64,000 nucleotides of DNA from Gammaproteobacteria bacterium (GCA_019652555.1 BPAJ01000001.1:124001-188000); one strand, 5' to 3'. Shown: positions 19,939 through 30,843, counted from the stretch's first letter. The notes: a model not told the origin generated them from the letters alone. Numbers and translations: made by a program.

Positions 19939-21030
19939 ATGCTGGAGTCGGTAAAAAAGAAACTAGAAGAAATTCAAATTAAATTTTCCCAAATGGAATC
20001 TGAGCTATCAAAGCCAGAAACAATAGAAAATCAAACTAAGTTCACGTCTATTTCAAAAGAATATTCAAACCTGAAACCTATTGTCGATAGTTTTAGCGAA
20101 TTTAAAACTGTTGAGGAAAATATTGATGAATCTAACCAACTTTTGAGCGATTCGGATAGTGAAATTAGAGCCTTAGCTCAAGAAGAACTAGAAAGTCTCA
20201 AAAATAAAAAAGATTCGTTAGAAGAAAATTTAAAAAAAATGTTGTTACCAAAAGATCCAAATGACGAAAAAAATGCATTTATAGAAATTCGCGCTGGTAC
20301 TGGAGGCGATGAAGCGGGACTGTTTACTGGTGATTTGTTTAGGATGTTTTCCAGACTATCAGAAAGACGTAAATGGCAAATAGAAATCATTAGCTCTAGA
20401 GAAAGCGAAAAAGGAGGTTTCAAAGAAATAGTATCTAAAATTACTGGAAGAGGTGCTTATGGTTTTCTCAAATATGAATCAGGAATACACAGAGTTCAAA
20501 GAGTTCCAGAAACCGAATCACAGGGCAGAATTCATACTTCAGCATGTTCAGTAGCCGTCCTGCCAGAGGCAGATGAACAAGAAAACATAAACATTGATAA
20601 GTCAGAAATTAGAGTTGATACTTTTCGAGCATCTGGAGCAGGAGGACAGCACGTTAATAAAACTGATTCCGCAGTTAGACTGACACATATTCCGTCTGGC
20701 ATCGTTGTTGAGTGTCAGGATGGAAGATCGCAACATAAGAATAAAGAGAAAGCTATGTCTTTACTTCAGAGTAAATTGAATGAGGCAGCCCTAGAAGAAC
20801 AAGCTAAAGAGTTAGACTCTCAAAGAAAGATCATGGTTGGAAGTGGTGATAGGTCAGAAAAAATTAGAACTTATAATTTTCCTCAAAGTAGAGTTACTGA
20901 TCACAGAATAGAATTTTCTATTCATAATTTGGAAGAATTTTTAGATGGTGACATGGAAATTATGCTATCAGCCCTAACAGAAGAGAATGAAGCAAAAAAA
21001 CTTATTAACTTAGAAAATGAACCTGCCTAA
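19939..21030 (+). CDS. prfA: peptide chain release factor 1
   Basis: GGQ motif RASGAGGQHVNKTDSAVR; ATG at 19939 aligns with the usual RF1 N-terminus. Confidence 0.96.
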   Translation: MLESVKKKLEEIQIKFSQMESELSKPETIENQTKFTSISKEYSNLKPIVDSFSEFKTVEENIDESNQLLSDSDSEIRALAQEELESLKNKKDSLEENLKKMLLPKDPNDEKNAFIEIRAGTGGDEAGLFTGDLFRMFSRLSERRKWQIEIISSRESEKGGFKEIVSKITGRGAYGFLKYESGIHRVQRVPETESQGRIHTSACSVAVLPEADEQENINIDKSEIRVDTFRASGAGGQHVNKTDSAVRLTHIPSGIVVECQDGRSQHKNKEKAMSLLQSKLNEAALEEQAKELDSQRKIMVGSGDRSEKIRTYNFPQSRVTDHRIEFSIHNLEEFLDGDMEIMLSALTEENEAKKLINLENEPA

Positions 21031-21839
21031 TGCTTCTCAAGGATAAGTTAATAGAAACTAAAAACAAAATTGACAGTCCTGATGCTGAAATTATTTTTCA
21101 ACATGTTCTCAAAATTGATAAAGCAAAAATTTATTCAGATATTAAAAAAGAAATTAATAAAAAAGATTTAAGCTCCATTGACCTCATAGTCGAAGAGAGA
21201 TTAAAAGGGAAGCCACTGGCTTATTTAATCGGAAAGAAAGGGTTTTGGAAAAATAGTTTTATTGTCACGCCAGATGTCCTTGTTCCGCGTCCAGAAACTG
21301 AAACATTGGTAGATGCAATTCTCAACGAAAATCTACAAGGCAAAACTCTTCTTGAGCTTGGAACAGGGTCTGGAGCTATTTCTATATCTATCGCTCAAGA
21401 AAATAAAGATTGTTTTATCTTTGCAACAGATATTTCTATTAAAAGTATCTTGGTGGCAAAACAAAATGCAGCGAAGTTTTACTGTGAAAACATAATTTTT
21501 TTAAATCACGACTGGAATAATGAATGGCTTTTTCCTCAGGTAGATTATCTAATTTCTAATCCTCCTTATGTAGATAAAGAGGCAACTAGTGGAAAAGAAG
21601 AAGGGATCTGGCATGAACCAGAAATAGCATTATTTTCAAAAGATAAAGGGTTATCTGATTTAAAATTAATCTTATCTAAAGGAAAAAAATTTTTAAATGA
21701 AAGTGGTAAAGTTTATTTAGAACATGCTCCAGATCAATACGAAGAATTAAATAAATTTGCCATGGAAAATGGGTATCTTAATTTTTCTAATTTAAATGAT
21801 TTAAATGGAGATAAAAGAGTTTCGATTTATCAATGTTAA
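21030..21839 (+). CDS. prmC: release factor glutamine methyltransferase
   Basis: LELGTGSGAISISIA, SNPPYV motif; follows prfA. Confidence 0.95.
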   Translation: MLLKDKLIETKNKIDSPDAEIIFQHVLKIDKAKIYSDIKKEINKKDLSSIDLIVEERLKGKPLAYLIGKKGFWKNSFIVTPDVLVPRPETETLVDAILNENLQGKTLLELGTGSGAISISIAQENKDCFIFATDISIKSILVAKQNAAKFYCENIIFLNHDWNNEWLFPQVDYLISNPPYVDKEATSGKEEGIWHEPEIALFSKDKGLSDLKLILSKGKKFLNESGKVYLEHAPDQYEELNKFAMENGYLNFSNLNDLNGDKRVSIYQC

Positions 21840-22570
21840 AAGAAGAATTATTAAGATATAGCAGACATATTATGTTGCCTGAAATAGACATTGAAGGGCA
21901 GAAAAAAATTAATGATATGTCGTTGGCATTTATAGGCATGGGTGGCTTGGGATGCTCTGCCTCTCTTTATTCAGCTCTATCTGGATTCGGTAAAATCAAA
22001 ATAATAGACTTTGACTTTGTAGAAGCTTCAAACTTACAAAGGCAAATTCTTTTTGATGAAAATGACTTATCAAAAAACAAAGCCACTACCTCAGTAAAAA
22101 AATTATCTCAATTGAATCCTTTTGTTGAGCTAACAGGATTAGAGGAAAAAGTTGATTCTGCAAATATCGAGTATCTTCTGAGGGATTCAGAAATAATTCT
22201 TGATTGCTCTGATAATTTTGAAACAAGAAAAGCTGTAAATAGATATTGCGTAAAACATAACAAAATTCTTATTTCTGGATCTTCTATCGCTTGGAAAGGA
22301 CAATTGGGCTGCTTTGATTTAAGAGATTCTATGAATTCCTGCTATGAGTGTTTATTTGAAGATCTTGAGAACGAAGATTTATCATGCAGAGAGTCTGCGA
22401 TTGCTTCTCCGTTAGTTGGAGCCATAGGCTCTTTAATGGCAATTGAAGTGATAAAAGCGACTATAGAAAAAAATTTTGAATCATATTTTATGATTTTTGA
22501 TTCGTTGAAAGGAATTTTTAAAAGAGTTGATATTCATAAAAATCCAGAATGCAGGATCTGTCGAATCTAA
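21833..22570 (+). CDS. MoeB/ThiF/HesA-family E1-like adenylyltransferase
   Basis: RYSRHIMLPEID..GQ, GMGGLGCSASLY, DFDFVEASNLQRQILF, paired CxxC; prfA-prmC-moeB synteny. Confidence 0.88.
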   Translation: MLKEELLRYSRHIMLPEIDIEGQKKINDMSLAFIGMGGLGCSASLYSALSGFGKIKIIDFDFVEASNLQRQILFDENDLSKNKATTSVKKLSQLNPFVELTGLEEKVDSANIEYLLRDSEIILDCSDNFETRKAVNRYCVKHNKILISGSSIAWKGQLGCFDLRDSMNSCYECLFEDLENEDLSCRESAIASPLVGAIGSLMAIEVIKATIEKNFESYFMIFDSLKGIFKRVDIHKNPECRICRI

Positions 22571-22573
22571 ATC

Positions 22574-23629
22574 ATGTTTAAAGGCTATATAGAAGGTTAT
22601 TACTCTAGGAGATTACCTATTGATGCGTTTAAAGACTTAAAAACACCAATTTCTCATTATTTTTATGGACCAAAAGAAGATATTTATTTGCGTCATCGAT
22701 GGAAAGAACTTGATAAAAATCTCAAAAGAAGAATTCTTCCAAAAAAAATCAAGCAAGTTTATTGCGTTTCTCCTACTTCAGAATTTTTTGAAGATATTGA
22801 AAAAAATTTAAAACTTTTGAAAACAAAATTATCTCATGCTCTTGAGAAGGCAGGCTTTGATGAAATAGCAATTTTCTTTGATGACATTGATATAACTAAT
22901 TTTGGTCAGGAAGCGGCAGACAAAGATTTGGGAAAAAAACATGCAGAAGTTTTAAATGAAGTTTCTGTGCACTTTCCAAAACAAAAAAATATCTGGTTTT
23001 GTCCGTCAATTTATAATTTATCTTTGTCAAAAGGGATATTTGATGAAGGATATTTAGGAGGGCTAAAAGAAAATTTAAATAAGCACGTAGTTATTTTTTG
23101 GACAGGTGATAACGTTATTAGTGAAAGGATTAATAATTCATCTCTAAAGTCAATTCAAAATTTTTTTAAAAATCCTTTAGCCATTTGGGATAATTTTTAT
23201 GCAAATGATTATTGCCCAAGTAGACTGTTTTTAGGCCCCTTAAAAGGAAGGTCTTTAAACAAATCAATAGTTGGACACTTTCTTAATGGAACTGGTTTAA
23301 AAGAAACAGACAAATTTTTATTAAATTATTTATTTAACCCGAAGCAGAAAGTTCCATATTTACCAAAAGAATTAAAACCAATCTTCTCTGATCCGTTTAA
23401 GAAGTTAAACGAAAAGGAATTACAGCGCGCTTTAAATATCAGTAAAAAATCAATTCGATTTATTTTTGAAAACCCTCTTGATGAAATTTTATTGGAATGG
23501 AAACCATTTTTAATGTCTTCTTTAAACGATATAAAACTTTTTCATTTAGAATCAAAAAAAGAGGTTGAAGGATTTCTTGAGCGAAGATATTCTCCTTTAT
23601 TCGTAAAGGGTTTAACAAAAAAAAGGTGA
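22574..23629 (+). CDS. GH84-like beta-N-acetylglucosaminidase (O-GlcNAcase-type)
   Basis: YIEGYYSR, YFYGPKEDIYLRHRWKE, AIFFDDID (catalytic Asp pair), VIFWTGDNVISE, AIWDNFYANDY, matching recalled GH84 motifs. Confidence 0.78.
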   Translation: MFKGYIEGYYSRRLPIDAFKDLKTPISHYFYGPKEDIYLRHRWKELDKNLKRRILPKKIKQVYCVSPTSEFFEDIEKNLKLLKTKLSHALEKAGFDEIAIFFDDIDITNFGQEAADKDLGKKHAEVLNEVSVHFPKQKNIWFCPSIYNLSLSKGIFDEGYLGGLKENLNKHVVIFWTGDNVISERINNSSLKSIQNFFKNPLAIWDNFYANDYCPSRLFLGPLKGRSLNKSIVGHFLNGTGLKETDKFLLNYLFNPKQKVPYLPKELKPIFSDPFKKLNEKELQRALNISKKSIRFIFENPLDEILLEWKPFLMSSLNDIKLFHLESKKEVEGFLERRYSPLFVKGLTKKR

Positions 23630-23633
23630 GATT

Positions 23634-25250
23634 ATGTTAGGAAATATGATGAATGAACAACTTCTTATTTCAGGAGTTTTAGAACATGCTATAAAAAATA
23701 ACGCCAATACCGAAATAGTAAGCAACACTGTAGAAGGAGGCATACACAGATATACCATTAAAGACTCCGCAAAAAGATCAAAGAAATTGGCCAATGCTTT
23801 GCTTAATTTAAGTATTAAAGAGGGGGATATAATTGCCACAATGGCGGTAAACAGTTATCGCCATTTAGAACTTTATTTTGGCATTTCCGGATTGGGAGCT
23901 GTTCTTCATACTCTTAATCCTAGATTATTTCCAGACGACATTAAATACATTGTTAATCATGCCGAAGATAAATATATCTTCGTTGATGCGCCTTTCTTAC
24001 CAATTATAGAAAATGTCATTTCTGACCTTAAAACAGTTAAAGGAATTGTGGTACTTACTGATAAGGAGCACATGCCATCTTCATCAATTAAAAATCTCAT
24101 TTGTTATGAAGATCTTATTGCTGATGAATCTGAAGAAATAGTTTGGCCTGAGTTTGATGAGAATACAGCATCATCATTGTGTTATACGTCTGGTACAACT
24201 GGAAATCCTAAGGGAGTTCTTTATTCTCACAGATCTACAGTTTTACATGCTTGGTATGCTACTGCTGGGAATGCAATGAATTTAACTTCTGAAACTGTTT
24301 TGCTTCCTGTAGTACCAATGTTTCATGTCAACGCGTGGGGAATTCCATATGCTTCATTTATGTATGGCGCCAAAATGGTTTTTCCAGGCCCCTTCACTGA
24401 TGGTGAATCAATTTGTAATTTAATTACTTCTGAAAAAGTAAATCAGCTTATGGGAGTTCCTACTGTATGGCTTGACTTACTGAATTACACTGAGAAGAAC
24501 AATATCAAACTTGAGTCTGTAAATAGTGTTTTAGTTGGCGGTTCTGCCGCTCCAAAAGCAATGATTAAAGCCTTTCAAGAGAAACATGATTGCTTTTTAC
24601 TTCATGGTTGGGGTATGACAGAAATGAGTCCGCTTGGGACACTCAATTCCTATACTCCAGAGATGGATGGCATGGATCTTGAAGAAAGATATGAAATTCA
24701 AACAAGCCAAGGTAGGGCAGTTTACGGTTGTTCAATGAAAATAATAAATGATGAAGGTAAGGTTCTTCCTAATGATGGAAAAACGTTTGGGAGACTTATG
24801 GTCAAAGGACCTGCAATTATTGAACGATACTTTAAGTCTAATGAGACAGCTCTGGAAGATGGTTGGTTTGATACGGGAGATGTTGCAACGATAGATACTC
24901 ATGGCTACATGAGAATAGTCGATAGAAGTAAAGATGTTATTAAATCTGGAGGAGAGTGGATTAGTTCTATTGATCTAGAAAATACGGCAGTTGGACATCC
25001 GGGAGTAGCAGAGGCATGTGTTGTTGGAGTTGCTCATGCCAAATGGGATGAAAGACCTTTATTGTTTATTGTAAAAAATGGCTTGGAAGAATGTGATAAA
25101 GATTCAGTATTGGATTACCTTTCTGATAAAGTAGCCAAGTGGTGGCTTCCTGATGACGTTATCTTTCTAGATGAACTTCCTCACGGAGCAACAGGGAAAC
25201 TTCTCAAGACAGGTTTGCGAGAAGACTACAAAAATCATTTAATGAAATAA
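23634..25250 (+). CDS. AMP-dependent acyl-CoA ligase (medium/long-chain fatty acid or MMPA-CoA ligase type)
   Basis: [55 protein letters not shown]. Confidence 0.9.
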   Translation: MLGNMMNEQLLISGVLEHAIKNNANTEIVSNTVEGGIHRYTIKDSAKRSKKLANALLNLSIKEGDIIATMAVNSYRHLELYFGISGLGAVLHTLNPRLFPDDIKYIVNHAEDKYIFVDAPFLPIIENVISDLKTVKGIVVLTDKEHMPSSSIKNLICYEDLIADESEEIVWPEFDENTASSLCYTSGTTGNPKGVLYSHRSTVLHAWYATAGNAMNLTSETVLLPVVPMFHVNAWGIPYASFMYGAKMVFPGPFTDGESICNLITSEKVNQLMGVPTVWLDLLNYTEKNNIKLESVNSVLVGGSAAPKAMIKAFQEKHDCFLLHGWGMTEMSPLGTLNSYTPEMDGMDLEERYEIQTSQGRAVYGCSMKIINDEGKVLPNDGKTFGRLMVKGPAIIERYFKSNETALEDGWFDTGDVATIDTHGYMRIVDRSKDVIKSGGEWISSIDLENTAVGHPGVAEACVVGVAHAKWDERPLLFIVKNGLEECDKDSVLDYLSDKVAKWWLPDDVIFLDELPHGATGKLLKTGLREDYKNHLMK

Positions 25251-25268
25251 AAAAATAAGGAGAAAACA

Positions 25269-25721
25269 ATGGCTGGATTAGTACCTGCAGACACTTTAAA
25301 AGATTACATTGGTAAAGATATGGGGGCTTCTGATTGGTTAAAAGTCGATCAAGATAGAATAAATCAATTTGCTGATGCAACGAATGACCATCAATTCATT
25401 CATATCGATTCAGAAAAAGCTACACCACTTTTTGGCTCAACAATAGCTCATGGATTCTTATCCCTCTCGTTGATGGCTGGGTTGCCAGCTCCTCAAGTTG
25501 CTCCTGAGGGTATGACCATGGTTTTTAATTATGGACTTGATAAAGTTCGATTTTTAACTCCTGTTAATGTGGGTTCAAAAGTAAGGACTAAATCAACACT
25601 TTTATCTGTTGATGATAAAGGTGATGGAAGATATCTTTTAAAATACGAAGTTGTGATGGAGATAGAAGGTCAAGAAAAACCTGCTTATGTTGCAGAGTCT
25701 TTATCTATGTTTATTACTTAG
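25269..25721 (+). CDS. MaoC-like (R)-hydratase/dehydratase
   Basis: FADATNDHQFIHID...GSTIAHGFLSLSL hot-dog hydratase motif. Confidence 0.88.
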   Translation: MAGLVPADTLKDYIGKDMGASDWLKVDQDRINQFADATNDHQFIHIDSEKATPLFGSTIAHGFLSLSLMAGLPAPQVAPEGMTMVFNYGLDKVRFLTPVNVGSKVRTKSTLLSVDDKGDGRYLLKYEVVMEIEGQEKPAYVAESLSMFIT

Positions 25722-27153
25722 ATAATTTATCCTTTAAAAGTTTATTTACTACTTGTGGGCTTGCACTGCCCGAAGTTTTTTTCATAACTTGACCAACGAA
25801 AAAGCCTTGCAATCTATCTTTGCCTGATTTTAGCTGCTCAAATTGTTTTTGATTTTCAGAAATCACCTCATCAAGGATTTTTTCAATTTCATCATCATTA
25901 GAAATTTGTTCTAAACCTTCTTTCTGAATGAGCTCTTGTATTTCTCCTCCTTCACTCCATACAATCTCAAGAAGTTTTTTTGCAGAAGGGCCAGAAATTT
26001 TTTGATCTTCAATATTTTGAATTATCTCTGCAATGTGCTTTGGATTTACTTTAGATTCAGAAATGTTTGTGTCATTTTTATTAAGCAATGCAAATAAGTC
26101 TCCAGTGATCCAATTTACGGCATTTTTAGGAGATACTTCATAAGACAATACCTCTTCAAAAAAGGATGCAGTTTCTTTATTTATTGTTACAAGCTCAGCA
26201 TTGTCATCTGATAGTTCGTAAGAGTTCATGAACCTTTCTTTCATAATTTCTGGTAATTCAGGCAGATTTTTTCTCACATCGTTAATTTGATCTTTTGAGA
26301 TTTTTATTGGAATTAAATCTGGTTCTGGAAAGTAGCGGTAGTCATTGGCTTCCTCTTTAGAACGCATGGATCGCGTAAGATTTTTTTTAGAATCATACAA
26401 TCTAGTTTCTTGAATAATTTCTTCTCCCTTTTCAAGCTCTTTAATTTGTCTATCTATTTCAAAAATAATTGCTTTTTCAACAAATTTGAAAGAATTTATA
26501 TTTTTTAATTCAGTTCTTGTACCTAGTTTTTGATCATCGGGCCTTTTAACAGACACATTAGCGTCGCATCTCATAGATCCTTGCGACATGTCGCCATCTG
26601 AGATTCCCAAGAAAGTAACAATACTGTGTATTTTTTTTAAATACTCAACCGCTTCCTCAGCAGAACTAAGATCAGGCTCAGAGACTATTTCCAATAAGCA
26701 AGTTCCAGCTCTATTCAAATCTATTGCAGAGTTATTGCTGTACAAGTCATGGATTGATTTTCCTGCATCTTCTTCAAGATGAGCTCTAGTAACACCAATA
26801 ATTTTTGATTTATCACCAAGTTTTATTTCAACACTTCCTTTTCCGACTATAGGATCATCTAATTGACTTATTTGGTAACCCTTAGGTAAGTCAGGATAAA
26901 AGTAATTTTTTCTTGCAAAAATTACCTTTTCAGATATTTCGGCGTTTATTGCACAACCAAACTTTAATGCATGAGAAATCGCTTCCTTATTTAATACTGG
27001 CAGTACACCAGGAAGCCCTAAGTCAATTTCACTAGCTTGAGTATTTGGATCAGCACCAAAAGCTATTGGTGAAGAGGAAAAAAGTTTTGTTCTGGTTGCA
27101 AGTTGCACATGAACTTCCAATCCAATAACAGGCTGCCAATTATTTAAACTCAT
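25714..27153 (-). CDS. gatB: Asp-tRNA(Asn)/Glu-tRNA(Gln) amidotransferase subunit B
   Basis: IGLEVHVQL, GLPGVLPVLNKEA, RAHLEEDAGKS, DYRYFPEPDL. Confidence 0.97.
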   Translation of the reverse strand: MSLNNWQPVIGLEVHVQLATRTKLFSSSPIAFGADPNTQASEIDLGLPGVLPVLNKEAISHALKFGCAINAEISEKVIFARKNYFYPDLPKGYQISQLDDPIVGKGSVEIKLGDKSKIIGVTRAHLEEDAGKSIHDLYSNNSAIDLNRAGTCLLEIVSEPDLSSAEEAVEYLKKIHSIVTFLGISDGDMSQGSMRCDANVSVKRPDDQKLGTRTELKNINSFKFVEKAIIFEIDRQIKELEKGEEIIQETRLYDSKKNLTRSMRSKEEANDYRYFPEPDLIPIKISKDQINDVRKNLPELPEIMKERFMNSYELSDDNAELVTINKETASFFEEVLSYEVSPKNAVNWITGDLFALLNKNDTNISESKVNPKHIAEIIQNIEDQKISGPSAKKLLEIVWSEGGEIQELIQKEGLEQISNDDEIEKILDEVISENQKQFEQLKSGKDRLQGFFVGQVMKKTSGSASPQVVNKLLKDKLSK

Positions 27154-28579
27154 GAAAATTCGTTAATTTTTGAAATTTATTTGCAAGATTAAGAATTCTT
27201 CCTTCCTCAAGATAATTTCCAATGAGTTGGAGGCCAATTGGCATTTCGTCAGCTGTACCTGATGGAATTGATAACGCTGGTAAACCTGCCAAGTTTGCAG
27301 GAATTGTATAAATATCTTGTTCATACATTTCTACAGGATCGCTTATTGAGCCCAGTTCAAAAGATGAGTTGGAGCAAGTAGGCATTGCTATCGATGAAAC
27401 TTTTTTAAAAGCTTCATCAAAATCACTCTTTATTAAATTTCTTATTTTCAAAGCCTTGTTGTAAAAGGCGTCATAGTAACCTGCTGAAAGACAAAACGTT
27501 CCAATAAAAATTCTATTCTTTACTTCTCTACCAAATCCTTCTGTTCTTGAATTTACATAAAGATCCTCTAAAGAAGATACGCTCTCGCTTCTATGGCCAA
27601 ATCTAATTCCATCATATCTCGCCAAATTTGCTGAACACTCTGCAGGGGCTATTACATAGTAAGCAGGTAAGGAGTACTCAATATGAGGCAGATTAATTTC
27701 TTCAATTTTTGCTCCATCTTTTTCAAGAATGGAAATAGCATTCTTGAAAGAATCTCGCACCTGATCATTTTTAATATTTTCAATTAGTTCTTTAGGAATT
27801 CCAATTATATGCTCTTGTTCAGCATCGACTTCCTTTTGTAAATCTTTAACTTCTTCATTCAAAGATGTCGAGTCTTTTTGATCAAACCCAGACATATATT
27901 TGAGTGCTATAGCGGCATCCTTAGCATTTTTTGCGATTATTCCTGCTTGATCAAGGCTAGACGCAAAAGCAATCATTCCCCATCTGGAAACTCTTCCATA
28001 AGTAGGCTTTATACCCGTAACTCCGCAGAAAGAAGCTGGCTGTCTTATAGAGCCTCCTGTATCGGTTGCAGTTGCAAATGAGCAAAGATTGGCTCTAACA
28101 GCAGCTGCTGATCCTCCAGAAGAACCTCCTGGAGAAAGTTTTTCGTTAATAGGGTTTAAAACATTTCCATAAAAGCTTGTTTCGTTTGAAGATCCCATAG
28201 CAAATTCATCCATATTTGTTTTTCCTAGGGTAATTGCTCCGGCAGTATCTAATTTAGAGAAAACCTCTGAAGAATAGGGAGAAATGAAGTTGGATAACAT
28301 TTTAGAACCACAAGTTGTTTTTTTATCTTTAATACAAAAAATATCTTTGTGGGCAATTGGAATCCCCTCTAGAGGCCTAGCTTTGTTTTTTGCAATATTT
28401 TCATCTGCCATTAGGGCTTTTTCTTCTGATTCTTCTTCAAACACTGAAATGAAACAATTTAGAGATTCTTTTTTCTTAATTTCATTTAAATATGCTCCTG
28501 TAATTTCTTTAGATGAGAAAGATTTATCAGCAAGCCCAAGTATCTGATCTGTCAAAGAAAGATTTATTAATTCACTCAT
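27140..28579 (-). CDS. gatA: Asp-tRNA(Asn)/Glu-tRNA(Gln) amidotransferase subunit A
   Basis: Amidase signature GGSSGGSAAAVRANLC..ATDTGGSIRQPASFCG. Confidence 0.97.
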   Translation of the reverse strand: MSELINLSLTDQILGLADKSFSSKEITGAYLNEIKKKESLNCFISVFEEESEEKALMADENIAKNKARPLEGIPIAHKDIFCIKDKKTTCGSKMLSNFISPYSSEVFSKLDTAGAITLGKTNMDEFAMGSSNETSFYGNVLNPINEKLSPGGSSGGSAAAVRANLCSFATATDTGGSIRQPASFCGVTGIKPTYGRVSRWGMIAFASSLDQAGIIAKNAKDAAIALKYMSGFDQKDSTSLNEEVKDLQKEVDAEQEHIIGIPKELIENIKNDQVRDSFKNAISILEKDGAKIEEINLPHIEYSLPAYYVIAPAECSANLARYDGIRFGHRSESVSSLEDLYVNSRTEGFGREVKNRIFIGTFCLSAGYYDAFYNKALKIRNLIKSDFDEAFKKVSSIAMPTCSNSSFELGSISDPVEMYEQDIYTIPANLAGLPALSIPSGTADEMPIGLQLIGNYLEEGRILNLANKFQKLTNFHEFK

Positions 28580-28581
28580 AA

Positions 28582-28869
28582 TTATTCAATTACTTTAGGG
28601 GTAAGATAAAAACCAGAGTCTTTTTCCTTAGAAAGTTCTTGAAGTTTTTCTCTTTCAATGTCTTTTTTTTCGATGTCTTCTCGCAAGGTCTGAGTATTCT
28701 CTATGGGATGGGTTAATGGATTTATTTTTGAAGTATCTAGCTCATCCATTTTGTTGACCATGGTCAAAATTGATTCCAGGTCTTTTACCAAAGAGTCAGA
28801 TGTCTCCTCGTCTATCTTGATTTTACTCAATAAAGAGATGTTTTTAAGGTCTTGTTCAGTAATTTTCAT
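28582..28869 (-). CDS. gatC: Asp-tRNA(Asn)/Glu-tRNA(Gln) amidotransferase subunit C
   Basis: Small GatC-like protein upstream of gatA; LREDIE motif. Confidence 0.92.
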   Translation of the reverse strand: MKITEQDLKNISLLSKIKIDEETSDSLVKDLESILTMVNKMDELDTSKINPLTHPIENTQTLREDIEKKDIEREKLQELSKEKDSGFYLTPKVIE

Positions 28870-28949
28870 TATAATGATTAAAAGAGAGGAAGATTTTATA
28901 TCAACTTAAAATCAACTACTATTCGAATTATTTAAAAAGTTACAAAATT

Positions 28950-29990
28950 ATGGTTCTTAAAGCTCTAAAAGGCATCTACTCAACAGATTTATCAATTGAT
29001 TTGGGTACTGCAAATACACTCATTTTTGCCAAAGGAAAGGGAATTGTTCTAAATGAACCATCCGTAGTAGCTATAAAAAAATCTGAGGGCCATAGATCAG
29101 TGGTTGCGGTAGGCTCTGAAGCAAAAAGAATGCTTGGAAGAGTTCCTGGAAACATCGAAGCAATTCGTCCACTTAAAGATGGAGTTATCGCAGATTTTCA
29201 AGTAACAGAAAAGATGCTTCAACATTTTATCCAGGTTGTTCATGGAGAAAATTTCTTTAAACCAAGTCCAAGAATATTGATTTGTGTCCCTTGTCAATCA
29301 ACACAAGTAGAAAGAAGAGCAATAAGAGAATCAGCCCTTCAAGCAGGCGCTAGAGAAGTAAGGCTTATAGAAGAGCCTATGGCAGCAGCTATTGGTGCTG
29401 GATTGCCGGTTGAAGAGGCATCAGGTTCAATGGTGGTGGATATTGGTGGAGGAACAACTGAAATAGCAATTCTTGCTCTTAATGGAGTCGTTTTTTCCAG
29501 CTCTTTGAAAACGGGAGGTGATAGATTCAATGAAGCTATTGTTTCTTATATTAGAAGGAAATACGGAGTTTTGGTTGGTGAATCAACTGCCGAAAGAATA
29601 AAAGAAACTGTGGGTTGTGCAACTCCTGAAAGTGAAGATAAATCAATGGAAATCAGAGGAAGAAATTTAGCCGAAGGTGTCCCAAATACAATCAATTTTT
29701 CAAGTTTAGAAGCCTATGAAGCCATATCGGGACCTCTATCTTCAATTCTTCAATCTATAAGAAATGCCTTAGAACAATCCCCTCCGGAACTTAGCGCAGA
29801 TATTTCTGAAAGAGGAATAGTTTTAACAGGGGGAGGAGCCTTGCTTACAGACTTAGACATAATGATATCTGAGCAGACTGGAATTCCGGTAATTGTCGCT
29901 GATGATCCTTTAACCTGTGTAGTAAAAGGCGGAGGAATTGCCCTTGATATTATTGATAAATTTGATGTAGATCTTTTATCTACAGAGTAA
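28950..29990 (+). CDS. mreB: rod shape-determining protein MreB
   Basis: [12 protein letters not shown], actin-like ATPase motifs. Confidence 0.98.
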   Translation: MVLKALKGIYSTDLSIDLGTANTLIFAKGKGIVLNEPSVVAIKKSEGHRSVVAVGSEAKRMLGRVPGNIEAIRPLKDGVIADFQVTEKMLQHFIQVVHGENFFKPSPRILICVPCQSTQVERRAIRESALQAGAREVRLIEEPMAAAIGAGLPVEEASGSMVVDIGGGTTEIAILALNGVVFSSSLKTGGDRFNEAIVSYIRRKYGVLVGESTAERIKETVGCATPESEDKSMEIRGRNLAEGVPNTINFSSLEAYEAISGPLSSILQSIRNALEQSPPELSADISERGIVLTGGGALLTDLDIMISEQTGIPVIVADDPLTCVVKGGGIALDIIDKFDVDLLSTE

Positions 29991-29994
29991 TTTC

Positions 29995-30843
29995 ATGTTC
30001 GGCGGTGAACACAAACAAACCGATATCGCGCAATCAGCAATATTCACTACGGGGTCAATGCGCGCAAGCCGTTTCTATCCCGCAATCCTCTTTAGTTTTC
30101 TTATTATGTATGGAGATTATTCGTTTGATTTAAGCAGTAAAATTAGAATCATTTCGTCATATATTTTTTCTCCTTTCACACAAATTGAATACCTAGCTAA
30201 AGATAGTTTTAATTCCTTTGATTCTTACTTTTCATCTCAAAAAAAACTTTCTGAAGAAATAGATTTATTAAGAAACCAGATAAGAGATTTAGAAAATCAA
30301 AATCTTGCTCTTCAAAATACAAAAACTTCTTTAAATGAGCTTGAGGAGCTTTTTGATCTAAGTAAGAGTTTTCAGGAAAGAAAAATATTTTTAGGCAAAA
30401 TCACAGATTTTAAGAAATTTCCTAAAGAAATTGTTTCAGTTGAAATCAGATCAAATAATATTACAAAAGATATGATTGCTTTTAATGCTTTTGGTTTAAT
30501 CGGAGTGATAGATGAACTACTTAATAATTCAATAAAAATAATACCTCTTCACAACGTATCAATAAAAATTCCTGCAAAGAACTCTAGGACCTTAGAAAAT
30601 ATAATTATAGTTGGAACAGGTAAGCCTAAAACATTTCAAATTGAAGAATTCAAAAAAAATGGAGATATTAAAAAAGGGGATGAAATCATTTCGTCTGGAT
30701 TGGGAGGCAGGTTCCCTGAAGGTTTTTTGCTTGGAAGGGTAACTGAAATAAAAGAAAATGATCAATCAAACTTTTTGCAAATTACAGTTGAAAATACTTT
30801 TGACTTTAGTTTTGGCTCTACAATTTTATTTACTAAGCCATGA
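29995..30843 (+). CDS. mreC: rod shape-determining protein MreC
   Basis: TM + coiled coil + MreC beta domain; mreBCD order. Confidence 0.93.
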   Translation: MFGGEHKQTDIAQSAIFTTGSMRASRFYPAILFSFLIMYGDYSFDLSSKIRIISSYIFSPFTQIEYLAKDSFNSFDSYFSSQKKLSEEIDLLRNQIRDLENQNLALQNTKTSLNELEELFDLSKSFQERKIFLGKITDFKKFPKEIVSVEIRSNNITKDMIAFNAFGLIGVIDELLNNSIKIIPLHNVSIKIPAKNSRTLENIIIVGTGKPKTFQIEEFKKNGDIKKGDEIISSGLGGRFPEGFLLGRVTEIKENDQSNFLQITVENTFDFSFGSTILFTKP

